From: Bettongia penicillata ogilbyi
Taxonomy: Eukaryota > Chordata > Mammalia > Diprotodontia > Potoroidae
Direction: 5' to 3'
DNA length: 64,000 bases
Assembly (NCBI GenBank): GCA_023548195.1
Contig: JAJHZJ010000311.1
Coordinates: 7,666,811 to 7,730,810, forward strand
Part shown: positions 54,370 to 64,000 of the stretch, piece after piece
How the letters are laid out: every line of letters begins with the position of its first letter
Position numbering within the stretch: the first letter of the stretch is position 1
Translations under genes and position numbers: made by a program
Notes under the pieces: model-generated
What the model saw: the letters and a program-made list of their open reading frames with translations, nothing else
The model's database searches: none
Told to the model about the DNA's origin: nothing

Positions 54370-54955
54370 TGAGAAAACTAATCATTCAAAGTTCTGTGGG
54401 GAGAATAACGTACTAGTTCACTCTTTGGAGGAGCCATGAATTAATTCAATCATTTAGAAAATAATGTGGAATTATGGAGGGAAAGTTACTAAATTGTTTA
54501 TACCCTCTGACTCAAAGGGTCCACTATTGGGACTATATCCCAAGGAGTCTTGACAGCAAGAAAAGACCCATGTTCTTAGCTATATTATCTGCAACACATT
54601 ATTTATGGTGTTGTATGGGAACAAAATATATACCCAACAATTTGAAAATGATTGGACAAATTGCTGCATATGGATTATTTCTATCTATCTATCTATCTGA
54701 ACAATATATGAAATGTAGATTCATCATAAGGAATGACAAATAAGGAGAACTCAGAGAATTTGAGATTTCCATGAAGTGATACAGAGGGAAGAAAAGCCAA
54801 AAGGAAGATATAAGCAATGACTAAAACAATGTAAGTAAATTTAGAGAGTTAACAAAATTCTAGCCATATATGGTGGTTAAGTTTACTTCTGGGATGTTAA
54901 AATTAATGAAAACATCTCTTTGTCAATGATTTTAAAATAAACTTTTTAAAAAATA
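54370..54955 (+). mobile_element. L1 3' end (decayed)
   Basis: 'TTGTTTATACCCTCTGACTC', 'TCCACTATTGGGACTATATC' and 'CCCAAGGAGTC' mark the end of ORF2. A TATC microsatellite (54680-54699) sits inside. Confidence 0.7.
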
Positions 54956-55139
54956 GAAGTGTTCTTTGTAAGGGGGTTTATTTAGGTGTTTGTCGGGAAA
55001 TGTCTGTTGCATGACAAAACCCTATCCACAAATTTGAAAGATAATGATAACATATAATAAGGGATTGGTCAATGCGATCACAGGTCTTATAAAAATACAT
55101 GATCTTAGGTATACCACCTGATTTCTCTGGGCCTCAGTT

Positions 55140-55425
55140 TCCTAATAACAATAATACCAACTAATAATTAAAGGTAGCATTTATATAGCATTTTAAGGTT
55201 CACAAAGCACTTTGCAAAAATGTCATTTTATGCTCACGACAGTCCTGGAAGGTAGGTGCTACTATTTTCCCTATTTTACAAATGAGGAAACCGAGACACA
55301 GGTTATGTGACTTTCCTGAGGACAAATAACTGCTCAGTATCTGAGTTTGGATTTGAACTTAGATGTTCCCAACTCCAGACCCAGCACTTGAGCCACTAAG
55401 TCATCTGACTGCCTTCATATGGGTT
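55140..55425 (-). repeat. MIR-type SINE
   Basis: 'GCATTTATATAGCATTTTAA', 'TTTTACAAATGAGGAAACCG' and 'CCAGACCCAGCACTTGAGCC' give a nearly complete reverse MIR. Confidence 0.85.
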
Positions 55426-55429
55426 ATGG

Positions 55430-56930
55430 AGTCCATCTTTTTCCATCCCCACAGAACATGTGCATATCTTCTCTGCCTGCTTCCAGTAGATAATATGGGA
55501 ACTCTGGGGGGTTGTCTTCCAACCATATATGATTCACAGTTGCATTGAGTAACCTGATTGTCTGCTAAGCTAGAACTCAGTAGCTAAAACAAAGAGGGCA
55601 AAATTCCCCTCAGCTGTTCTCTCCCTAATGGCTTCAAGACATGAGGATGACCCTGAGCTGTCTAGAGGGTCAGGTGGGGATATGATGACTTTACTGTAAG
55701 CCATGAGCACAAGCCACCTCTGTTTGAGATTGTTTTTTCCTTATCTTAGATGAAGGAGTATCCTGACATGAAATTGCTCATAAGACAACCTTGTGTTCTT
55801 CAAAAGGTCCATATGTCCTCAGAGGCCTATGAGGTAACAGCTGAAGCATCCACCAGAGTGGCAGGGGCTGATCACAGAAGTTGTAGCACCTGCAACTGAT
55901 TTGGTAAGATAGTCACCTGTAAAATGAGGAGAGGTAAGGGGAATTTGGACCAAAAATCCTCAGAGATTCCTTCTACCTCTTAAAAGTATGTTCCTGTGGT
56001 TTTATGAAAGCTTACAAATGGAGCTTCAGCAATCACACTGCTTGTTCTTTCAGGATATAGTTCATTTTGGTGTGGGGGCTTGAAATCATGGAGGGTAAAT
56101 GGATGCTATCTTACTGTTAACAAATTTATCTTAGTGTAGATATGTGTGCTCATATAAAATATCTATTTTTATATGGATTGTCTAAATGTATAGATGTGTG
56201 CCTTATGAATGACATGGATAGAAATTTCTTGAATACAACCCACTCCTCTCAAAGGGAGATAGTGATTTTGCTGTGAGGGGTGCAGGAGTACGAAGTTATG
56301 GCTGGGCATTTGCCCTTTCACTTGTCTGTCTCCAAGGGGCATATCTTGTTAGATTTGTCTCTATCTCCTCAAATATCTATGATCTAAGGGTGTGATTTTT
56401 AGAGGTTCAGAAGGAAAGCTGCTTCCATGGTCTCTCTTAAAGGGAATGGTAACCCCAACCTTACATTACCACCTTGGTATAAAAAACATATTGGAGAAGT
56501 TATGCATGTTAGAATATGCCAGAAAATGAGTGAACTCTTTAGACAGAAATGAGTCAAGATCTCAACTAAAGCCAAGAGAGAGCCTGATCCCACTTATAAA
56601 TTCTCTCTGGGGAGGAAAGCTGGAAGTGAGTGACAGACTTGACTTAGCCTTCATCTCTGTAGTTTCCATGTGTCCCTCCCCCAGTAAGCTGACATCAACT
56701 TCATCCCTTGCATTGATACATATGATTGCTCCAGTATTCTCTCCACCATTTAAGGGTTATGTCTCCTTCAGCATACACAACCACACACAAAATGCCCCAG
56801 ACTTGGTTGGAAGTCCAGATATATCAGATTTTCAATCCCTGGTAACCATTGTTATTCTGTCCTTTGAGTCTAAGGATGATTTTCTGTGATATGACATGGA
56901 AAACAAAAGTAAAATAAGAGTCAATAAACA
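55430..56930. other. Unassigned intergenic stretch
   Basis: Mostly unique. A short MIR piece lies at 55910-55990 ('CACCTGTAAAATGAGGAG'). The 119-codon plus ORF at 56530-56889 has no recognised domain and no splice support. Confidence 0.35.
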
Positions 56931-56934
56931 TTTT

Positions 56935-57120
56935 CATAGATTTACAACTAGAAGAAATCTTAGAATCCATCTAGTTCAATTGCCTCACTTTACACATCAG
57001 GTCTAGAGAATTTAAATGATTTGTCTGTAGACACCACATAGTTAGCAAGCAGTAGCTCAGGAATTTGCACCCAGATCCTCTGACTCCAGCTGTGCCTTGC
57101 CCACTATACTGTGAGTCATT
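56935..57120 (-). repeat. MIR-type SINE
   Basis: 'ACTAGAAGAAATCTTAGAATC', shortened 'CCATCTAGTTCAATTGCC', then 'CAGATCCTCTGACTCCAGC' follow the same family as 12300-12490. Confidence 0.75.
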
Positions 57121-57124
57121 TAGT

Positions 57125-58360
57125 TTTCATCATCTCATTTGATCTGCCCTAAGCAGTGGTCCTGACTCTTTAATACTTTTCTTGGTCCCAATATATCATT
57201 TTAAAAAAAGCCACAATATTTTCCTGTTTTTAGCATCCATCATTGACCATTTATTGCATCATTATTCTTTTGTATTCACACTGAGCTACTTGTCATTGAT
57301 TCCTACTTCCATACATGTGTACACATTACAAAGACCTTTGGCTAGGTGGCAAGAATGGAGGTTAAAGGTCACCAGCTCTGCCGTTCCACCTTAGACATTC
57401 TGAAGTAATTTATTAGGCTTATAAAGGCTTTAAGTAATTTACATGGTTTGGGAGGGGCCCAAGAGACACATCTGATTAGAGCTGGAAGGGAAAATTAGAT
57501 ATATTTTATCCTTAGCCAAAGAAAAACTGTATCAGGAATTAAGCACTATGTGTCAAACAGCCTGCACTAACCCAAACATGAGGAAGGCTTGGAAGGCAGG
57601 CCTTTCTGATCCTTTTCTGAGTTGGCCGGCTACAGTATAGGCCTATCAAAAAAAACCCAAAAACTGAAAAAAAAATGCATTGATTAGCTTTGAAATATGT
57701 TGCTCTGGAGCAGTCATGCTTCTCTGGAAGAAAAAAAGGCAGCTAAAGGTGTAGATGACTGCAGCAGTTTGGTTAAACAGCAGCAACAGCTGTTTTTGAG
57801 ATGGAGATCAACAGATGATGCGAAAGTCAGAGAGTTTTCCAGTTGTAATGAAACTTTTGTTATGTAAGATCATGAGTTTCCTGGGAATTGTTCTCCACTA
57901 GAACACAATTCTATGGGATGGGGAGGAGAGGAAAGGGAAGTACCGATTTTTCTATGGGATCTTCATTTTTTAATTTGCTTTGCTATATTGTCATAATTAA
58001 ATGTGTTGCTATTTATAGTTTCTGTCTCTTCTATTGGTAGAGAATGCAGTAGGTAAGTTTGAGCTTAGTATTAGACTCCCTACTGAACCTGAGTATGCTG
58101 AAGAGTTGAGAAAATATATGTTATACATCTTTTAGAAATGTAAGGTTATCAGTGATTTCACAGTACAGACAGTTCAATCTCTTTAGGCAGTTTTCTCTTT
58201 TCCCTCTTTCTTGGCCTCTCTGTGAAAGAGCTTTTAAAACACAATAAGGCCTGTAAGATCAATGTCATTTGAGAAGTTTGTAAGATAAAGTCTAACTATC
58301 TCAAATGGGATTAGACTCAGTAAATAATTATTTGGTACCTACTGGGTGTTTAGTATTGTT
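57125..58360. other. Unassigned, largely repeat-free stretch
   Basis: The region 57400-58060 contains no repeat I can name. It holds a palindromic E-box (CAGCTG, in CAGCAGCAACAGCTGTTTTT, about 57780) and low divergence-looking unique text. A candidate distal element by exclusion only; no supported ORF. Confidence 0.35.
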
Positions 58361-58364
58361 ATAT

Positions 58365-58570
58365 ACCAGGGGCTCTCAATATGAGGTTTGTGAACTTATT
58401 TAAATATATATATATATAATATATATAATAACTATTTTAATGTAATTGGTTTCATTTGTAATCCTATGTATTTTATCTTATCCACTTAAAAATGTTATTC
58501 TGAGAAGTTTATAGGCTTTACCAGACTATCAAAGGGATCAAATACAAAAGTTAAGAACCCTTGTTCTAGG
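58365..58570 (+). mobile_element. hAT-like non-autonomous DNA transposon, second copy
   Basis: 'GGTTTCATTTGTAATCCTAT', 'AAAATGTTATTCTGAGAAG' and the end 'AAGTTAAGAACCCTTG' match 39288-39492. A TA tract at 58404-58435 lies inside. Confidence 0.6.
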
Positions 58571-58689
58571 AACTATGAATATATACCAAGGATCACAGTG
58601 TTTTCTAACTGAGGGCTTTTAGATTGCAAATACACCTCTACCTACCCTCCCACCCATGAAAATTTTACTTCCAAAGAGTTTGACTTCCA

Positions 58690-59097
58690 CAAACCTATAA
58701 AACAAGTATTGTAGGAGCTTGTCCCATCTATCATCCCACCTCCACACTCAGTGCCGATCTCACCACCTACTGGTTCCTTCGTTGTTAACTATAGACAATT
58801 CTAAGCCTTTCCTATCCTTAGAAAAACCTTCCCTGACACTGCCATCTCCTGCCACCCAACATCCTTCCTCTTTAACTGTCATGAATTCCATACTTGTCTT
58901 TACTTCCTTACTACCCACTTACTCCTTGACCCTGAAGAATTTGACTCCTCACTCCACATTCTATTGAAATTGCACTCGTAAATGTTGCCAATGATGTCTA
59001 ATGACTAAATCCAATAGCCTTTTCTCAGTCTTCAGTTTTTACTTCCTTTCAGCTTTTGACATTGTTGCCTATCCACTCCTCCTAAATAATAATTGTC
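58690..59097 (+). mobile_element. L2 LINE, first segment
   Basis: 'CACTCGTAAATGTTGCCAATG', shortened 'AATGATGTCTAATGAC', then 'AAATCCAATAGCCTTTTCTC' and 'TTTTGACATTGTTGCCTATC' are the L2 region before the 3'UTR. It is broken at 59097 by an L1 piece and resumes at about 59890. Confidence 0.75.
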
Positions 59098-59635
59098 ATT
59101 TTTTTAAAATAATATTTTATTTTTTCCCAATTTCATGTAAAATCAAATTTTAACATTTGTTTTTTAGTATTTTGAGCTCTAAATTCTCTTCCTCTTTGCT
59201 TCCCCTCCCTGAGATGGTAAGCAATTTTGTATAGGTTATGCATGTGCAATCACATAAAACCTATTTCCTTATTGGTTGTGTTGTGAAAGAAAATACAGAT
59301 TCCCTCAAAAAACCATGAAAAAAAAATAAAGAAAATGAAAAAATAGTATACTTTGTTGTGCATTCTGACTCCAGCAGTTCTTTCTTTGGTGGTGGATAGA
59401 ATTTTTCATCATGAGTCCTTTGGAATTGTTTGGGATCATTGTATTGCTGAGAATAGCTAAGTTATTTATAGTCAATCATCATACAGTATTACAATGTTCT
59501 CCTGGTTCTGCTCACTTCACTTCTGTATCAGTTCATGTCTTTCTAGGTTTTTTTGAAATCGTCTTGCTCATCATTTCTTATAGCACAATACAATCATATA
59601 CCACAACTTTTTCAGCCATTGCCTAAGAAATGGAC
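59098..59635 (-). mobile_element. L1 3' end inserted in L2
   Basis: 'AATAATATTTTATTTTTTCC', 'TTGAGCTCTAAATTCTCTTC', 'CATGAGTCCTTTGGAATTG' and 'GCTCACTTCACTTCTGTATC' are the reverse L1 3' end, 5'-truncated. Confidence 0.8.
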
Positions 59636-59639
59636 ATTC

Positions 59640-59885
59640 TCTTAATAATAATTGGCATTTGTATAACACTTTTAAGTTTGCAAAACATTTTACATGTGTT
59701 ATTCCATTTGAACCTCACAAGGAACCTATGAGATAGGTACTACATGTATTATCTTCATTTTATACATGAGAAAACTATATCTAAAAGAGTTTAATTGGTT
59801 TGTCCTTGATCACAAAGTTAGTCCATGTCAGAAACAGGATTTGAACCCAAGTCTTCTACCTCCAGCTTTAACATGCTGTTATGCC
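59640..59885 (-). repeat. MIR-type SINE
   Basis: 'ATTCCATTTGAACCTCACAA', 'ATACATGAGAAAACTATATC' and 'GGATTTGAACCCAAGTCTTC' in reverse MIR order. Confidence 0.8.
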
Positions 59886-59889
59886 AGTC

Positions 59890-60300
59890 TATATTACGAG
59901 TGGTATCTTCTCCTATGACTTCCATGACACTGCTGTCTCCTGGGATTCTTCTTATCTGTATTTTCTTTTTCTGGTTCATCATCTATCCCCCAAACCCCAC
60001 CCCAAGCACAGGTGATCGTTAAGCTTCTATTTTAGGTTTTCTAGATTTCTTCTTCAAATCTGTCCTTTAATCTAGTCCATTCACCACACAACTACCAAAG
60101 TGATTTTCTTTTAGTACACATCTAGCCATGTCATTTCCTTATTCGAAAATCTCTAGTGGCTCCCTAGTGTCTATAGAATAAAATATAAACTGTTCTATTT
60201 GATTTTTAAAGACCTTTACAACTTGACCCCTACATATCTTTTCAGCCTGATTATACACTACTCCTCTTACACTCTCAAGAACTTTGACTTTGACTGTGCA
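59890..60300 (+). mobile_element. L2 LINE, second segment
   Basis: 'TTCCATGACACTGCTGTCTC' continues the L2 phrase broken at 59097. 'TCTAGTGGCTCCCTAGTGTC' and 'TTTAAAGACCTTTACAACTTG' follow in L2 order. Confidence 0.75.
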
Positions 60301-60598
60301 ACATGGGAGACACTGGCACAGGACTGCTCAGCATGGTGTGTCCATATCAGAAAGGGTGCTGTGCTGTATGAGCAAAGCAGAATTGAGACAGCACAAAATA
60401 AACATAGGATGCGCTAATTTGGAGTCTCCACCCCAAATATTCATGTGGACTATCTGTGCCCAACCTGTGGTATAGCATTCCGAGCTCATATTGTTCTGAT
60501 CAGCCACAGTTGGACACACTGAAATTTCACTTTATCATGGTGATTTCATTTTGGTCCTCTTTGAGAACTAAGGACAACAACCAACCAACCAACCAGTT
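60300..60598 (+). repeat. Marsupial SINE inserted in L2
   Basis: 'GTGCCCAACCTGTGGTATAG', 'GAGCTCATATTGTTCTGATC' and the end 'TTTTGGTCCTCTTTGAGAAC' then (CCAA)n. Same family as 22385-22550. Confidence 0.75.
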
Positions 60599-61560
60599 TT
60601 ACACTCTATGATCCAGTCAAATTGAACTTCTCTCTACTCTTCCCAAATAGGATAATATTTCCCATCTCTGTGGAATACATTTCCTACTCACCTCCAATTC
60701 ATGGAGTCCCTGACTTCCTTCAGGATGCAGCTGGGGGAACCACTTTCTCTATGGTGCTTTTCCTGGTCTCTCTGCTTGTGAGTGCTCTAAGTGTGTACTT
60801 CATGTTTGTTTTGTATTTATTTTTCACATTTTTATATATGTATGCATCACCTCCCAAAATAGAACATAAGCTCATTAGAGCAGGAGCTCTTTCATTTTAG
60901 TCTTTGTGTCCCAGCACTTAGCACCGTGCATGACAATGCATAATTGGCACCTCATAACTTCTTATTGATTCTTGGAGTCTTCTTTCTCAACACTCTCCAC
61001 AGTCATGATCTCTTCAATGGTTCAATGACCATCTCTACCCAAATGTCTTCAAGATCTATATATCTGACTTTAACCTTTCTCCTGAACTCTAGTTCTACAT
61101 TTCCAACTGTCAGTTGGACATGTCTACCTAGATGCCCTTTGATACCTCATATTCAAGTTGCCCCAAATTGAACTCATCATCTTTCCCTTTCAAGTTTCCC
61201 TACCTTTGTTTTAAAATATCAATATCTATTGCAACTATCACTCAGATGCAAAATCTTGGATTCATCTTTATCTACTTTACTTCCGGTTTCTAATCAGTCA
61301 CTAATGAGCTGTCAGTTCTGCCTTCACATGTCTCACATTTGTCCCTTTCTTCATGCTTTCCCTCCACTGCCATCACCCTAGTCTACGCAATTGGTATTTG
61401 TCACTTGGATTTTTGTAACCTTTCAACTGGTCTTACCACCTCTAGTCACTCTCCTGTCCAATCTAGCCTTCACCCAGCCACTAAAATAATCTTCCTAAAA
61501 GTCTCACTAGGTTTCTCCCATGCTCAAAAGTCTTCAGCTTACATTCAAATGTATATATAG
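60598..61560 (+). mobile_element. L2 LINE, third segment(s)
   Basis: First an L2 end (60600-60950: 'GGTGCTTTTCCTGGTCTC', 'CTCATTAGAGCAGGAGCTC', 'TTTGTGTCCCAGCACTTAGC'). Then a separate L2 body (60955-61560: 'GTTGGACATGTCTACCTAGA', 'AATTGAACTCATCATCTTTC', 'TTTTTGTAACCTTTCAACTG'). Two L2 copies in the same orientation seem to be joined here. Confidence 0.7.
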
Positions 61561-61639
61561 AATAAACACAAAGTAGTTAAATAATAATATACAACTCCTC
61601 AGCCTACCATATGATATACTAATTTTCCCTCCTAGTTTT

Positions 61640-61746
61640 ATGTCTCCTTTTCAGGAGATTAAAAGGTATTAAATAACAGTGCCAAATGCAGATCCCTCAG
61701 GCACTCCTCTAGAGACATCTTTCCAAGTTGAAATCAGCTACTCACC
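61640..61746 (-). mobile_element. L3/CR1 LINE, outer segment
   Basis: 'CAGATCCCTCAGGCACTCCT' and 'CTTTCCAAGTTGAAATCAGC' are the reverse of the CR1 phrase for GVPQGS. CR1 text resumes at 62215 after an L2 end and a SINE. Confidence 0.65.
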
Positions 61747-61940
61747 CACAACCTTCTCCATGAAGTGTTTCCTGATCCCCCTTCACTGTTAATGCCTTGC
61801 ATTTCAAAGTTCCTTGTATTTAGCTACTTTGTGTTTATTCTATATATCCATTTGAACGTAAGTCCCTTGTGAGTAGGAATTGTTCCATCCATTGCATTGG
61901 TATTCCCAGTGCCTAGCACAGTGTCTAGCATATGCTCAGT
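61746..61940 (+). mobile_element. L2 3' end inserted in CR1
   Basis: 'AAGTGTTTCCTGATCCCCC', 'AGTCCCTTGTGAGTAGGAA' and 'CCCAGTGCCTAGCACAGTGT' define an L2 end. Confidence 0.7.
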
Positions 61941-62205
61941 AAATTTGGTTTTTAGTCTTTTTCTTTTCAGTCGTGTCTGACTCTTCATGACCTTATTTGG
62001 GTTTTCTTGGCAAAGACGCTGGAGTGGTTTGAAATTTCCTTCTCCAGATCATTTTACACATGAGGAACTGAGGCAAGCAGGGTTAAGTGACTTGTACAGG
62101 GTCATGCAGCTAATGTCTGAAGCTAGATTTAGCTTCATTGAAAGGAATCTCACTGACTCCACACCGGGCAGTCTACCTACCTAGCTGCCCTGCTTAATAA
62201 ATTCT
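61940..62205 (-). repeat. tRNA-derived CORE-SINE (reverse)
   Basis: 'TCAGTCGTGTCTGACTCTTC', 'TGGGTTTTCTTGGCAAAGAC', 'TTTCCTTCTCCAGATCATTT' and 'CTACCTAGCTGCCC' are the reverse of the 53470 SINE. Confidence 0.85.
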
Positions 62206-62214
62206 TATTGATTA

Positions 62215-63010
62215 ATTAATACTCTTTGGGTTTGGCCACTGGACCAGTTCTAAATCCACTTAATCATATAATTGTACAGTCAACATATCTCTATTTCATG
62301 CATGGGAATAGAATGTGGAACATGTCAAGGACTTTGCTAAAACCTAAGCAAAATAAATATACAGTATCACTTTGGTCTACTAGTCTAGGAACCCTGACAA
62401 TAAAAGGAAATGAATTTAGTCTAGCATGACCTGTTTTTAATAAAACCATGATCTTTATGGTTGCTATTTCCTTTTCTAGATGTTTACTAATACATCAAAG
62501 AACTGTGATTTTTGTCAGTGTGGGAACACCACTGAGGCAGTTAGCAAACAATCTGTTCCATAGTAGATAAGTGTTAGATAAGCATCTAAGATTTAGAGAG
62601 ATTAAATGACTCATGCATGGTCACACAACTGATAAACCAGAAGTGGGATGTGAAAGCAGATCTTGTTGATATTAGGTACAGTATTATGCCTGCTGTTCAT
62701 CTCTTTAATAATATATTCTAGAATTTTCCAGTCAAGCTTACTAAGGTAGAGTTTTCATATTTCACTCTCTATTCTCTTCTGAAAATTAAGATATTTGCCC
62801 ACCTTTCATCATGAGGAACCTTTCCTGTTCTCTAAGCTGCACCAGAAGTTCCTGACCATGGCTCAGCTATTACATCTGTTTGTTTTTTAAACACACTGAT
62901 TTAGTCCATCTTGGCCTGATGATTGGAACTCACAAATAAATTAGCTCATTTATGATAAAACTCATTTGCTGATGAAGATACTTATGAAATCTTATTTTAT
63001 TTTTTAAAAT
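62215..63010 (-). mobile_element. L3/CR1 LINE, inner segment, reverse transcriptase region
   Basis: 'TACTCTTTGGGTTTGGCCAC', 'CCAGTTCTAAATCCACTTAA', 'GACTTTGCTAAAACCTAAGC', 'TAGCATGACCTGTTTTTAAT' and 'ATATTCTAGAATTTTCCAG' are the reverse of the CR1 coding region. A MIR-type SINE (62510-62700) interrupts it. No open frame survives. Confidence 0.75.
62510..62700 (-). repeat. MIR-type SINE inserted in CR1
   Basis: 'AGAGAGATTAAATGACTCATG', trimmed core 'CATGGTCACACAACTGATAA', marks the MIR core; CR1 phrases continue on both sides. Confidence 0.6.
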
Positions 63011-63109
63011 CACCTTTTAGAAACATGGTTAGATACCAGTTTGGTTTTTTTAGTGGGCTGCAAGGCTAATAAGTGTCAGCAGTATAACACAGTGTCAAAA
63101 ATGCTAACA

Positions 63110-63295
63110 TAATCTAAGGTTGCTTCTATTGTTCTACAGTTCCACCAGCAATCTTTATTACTGCCTAGACCAAAGCTCCCTTCCCAGGACAATTCCTCTC
63201 CTATCTCTCTAACAAAATGTGAGCCACTTGAAAGACTCATTTTCGTATTTACATGCTCAGTAACTGGCACACAGTGAGCACTTAAGTTCTAGTTA
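63110..63295 (+). mobile_element. L2-like 3' end
   Basis: 'AATGTGAGCCACTTGAAAGA' and 'CAGTAACTGGCACACAGTGA' then 'GCACTTAAGTTCTAGTTAAT' resemble an L2 end. Confidence 0.5.
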
Positions 63296-63299
63296 ATTG

Positions 63300-63775
63300 A
63301 TTGAATAGGGAGATAACAGTCACACCTTACTCTGCCTCAGCCAAACTATGTCTATATTTTTGTTCAGTTAAGGGCACCCTGTTTTAGAAAAGCCGTTAGT
63401 AATCTGGAGAATGTCTACAGGAGGGCAAACAGGTTGGTGAAACCCTTGGATTTGTAATTAATGGTGTTGATGTATTGAAGATATGTAGGATGGAGAAGAA
63501 AGACTTGGGATGGGACTAGGGAGAGACATACTAGCTGTCTCCATCTATTTGCAGGGCTGTCATGTAGCAGAGGGATTAGGTTTGCCTGCCTCTAGAGAAT
63601 GGAGTTAATATGGAAATTACAGAGAGTTGAGTTCAGTTTTGATAAAAGGAAAAATTTCCCCAAGATGAAAGTTATCTAAATTTGAAGTTGGTTGCTTTTG
63701 GCATCCTAGGTTGCTCATTTCTGAAGTCTTCAAGACAGGGCTAGATGACCACTTGTCACCTCCGTAATGTAGTTT
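63300..63775 (+). mobile_element. L3/CR1 LINE 3' end
   Basis: 'GAATGTCTACAGGAGGGCAA', 'GGGCTGTCATGTAGCAGAGG', 'AGTCTTCAAGACAGGGCTAG' and 'ATGACCACTTGTCACCTCC' are the CR1 3' phrases in forward order. The same family, opposite strand, lies just to the left. Confidence 0.75.
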
Positions 63776-64000
63776 GAAGGTACCTTTGTATCTTTCTTCT
63801 CTTTCATGTGCCGAAGGTTATAACCAAATGGAACTATTAGCTGTACTCTGAAACGAATATGCTGCCTCCTTCCTCTGGGCGTTGATACAGACCACACACA
63901 ATTTCTTTCCTTCTTCACTTCTTTTCATAGTTCTTATCTTTCTTTAAGGGTCAGGTCCTCCATATAGCCTTCTTCAATTCCCTCAGCTCAAATTGTTCTA
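63776..64000. other. Unassigned right edge
   Basis: Short stretch without ORF support. The last bases ('CCTTCTTCAATTCCCTCAGC') may begin another L2. Confidence 0.3.

Noticed and set aside
56530..56889. 119-codon plus-strand ORF
   Set aside because: No recognisable domain, no splice signals supporting an exon, ordinary length for chance in 64 kb.

Overview
This is vertebrate nuclear DNA, almost certainly from a marsupial. It has one recognisable gene end at the left edge and about 60 kb of repeat-rich non-coding sequence after it. The marsupial call rests on the repeats: many L1-derived elements that begin with the motif GGAGGAGCCAAGATGGCAGA, tRNA-derived CORE-SINEs with the tail 'CTCCAGTATCCTTGCCAAGAAAA', and abundant old L2, L3/CR1 and MIR copies. 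I cannot name the species.

Gene content: on the minus strand, positions 1992-1938 encode MGAAAKLAFAVFLISCSS plus the first base of a Gly codon, followed directly by a GT splice donor. This is exon 1 (the signal-peptide exon) of ACVR2A, the activin type IIA receptor. Positions 1-1937 are therefore the start of ACVR2A intron 1. Positions 1993 to about 3480 are the 5'UTR and CpG-island promoter, with GC boxes, an inverted CCAAT box, an ETS-type site, CGG runs and two upstream ATGs. Everything to the right is upstream intergenic DNA. I found no other host protein-coding exon and no tRNA or rRNA gene.

Layout: 1-1.9 kb, intron 1; 1.7-3.5 kb, CpG island; 3.7-5.6 kb, MIR and L2 relics; 6.0-8.8 kb, an old ORF1-only L1 derivative (HAL1-like); 9-13.3 kb, L2 and MIR relics; 14.4-15.4 kb, an LTR-like block; 16.3-18.7 kb, L1/HAL1 pieces in opposite orientations; 21.1-22.7 kb, an L3/CR1 LINE; 24.2-29.6 kb, a HAL1-like element split by a second one in the opposite orientation, both with visible target-site duplications; 30-33 kb, L2, SINE, CR1 and LTR material; 35.6-35.9 kb, a TAAA-rich repeat; 36.6-37.3 kb, an L1 3' end; 40.0-49.8 kb, three further HAL1-like elements, of which two (42.4-44.8 kb plus and 47.4-49.8 kb minus) are nearly identical inverted copies; 51-64 kb, nested MIR, SINE, CR1, L2, L1 and hAT-like relics.

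The dominant theme is repeated insertion of L1 derivatives that carry an ORF1-type coiled-coil region but no reverse transcriptase. The two youngest copies share several ORF1-breaking mutations, so their source was probably already unable to make ORF1 protein and was copied in trans. I saw no new multi-gene system. The most interesting items are the near-identical inverted HAL1-like pair, its shared defects, the long antisense ORF over its 5' UTR, and the upstream ATGs of ACVR2A. Boundaries of old repeats are approximate because they were read by eye.
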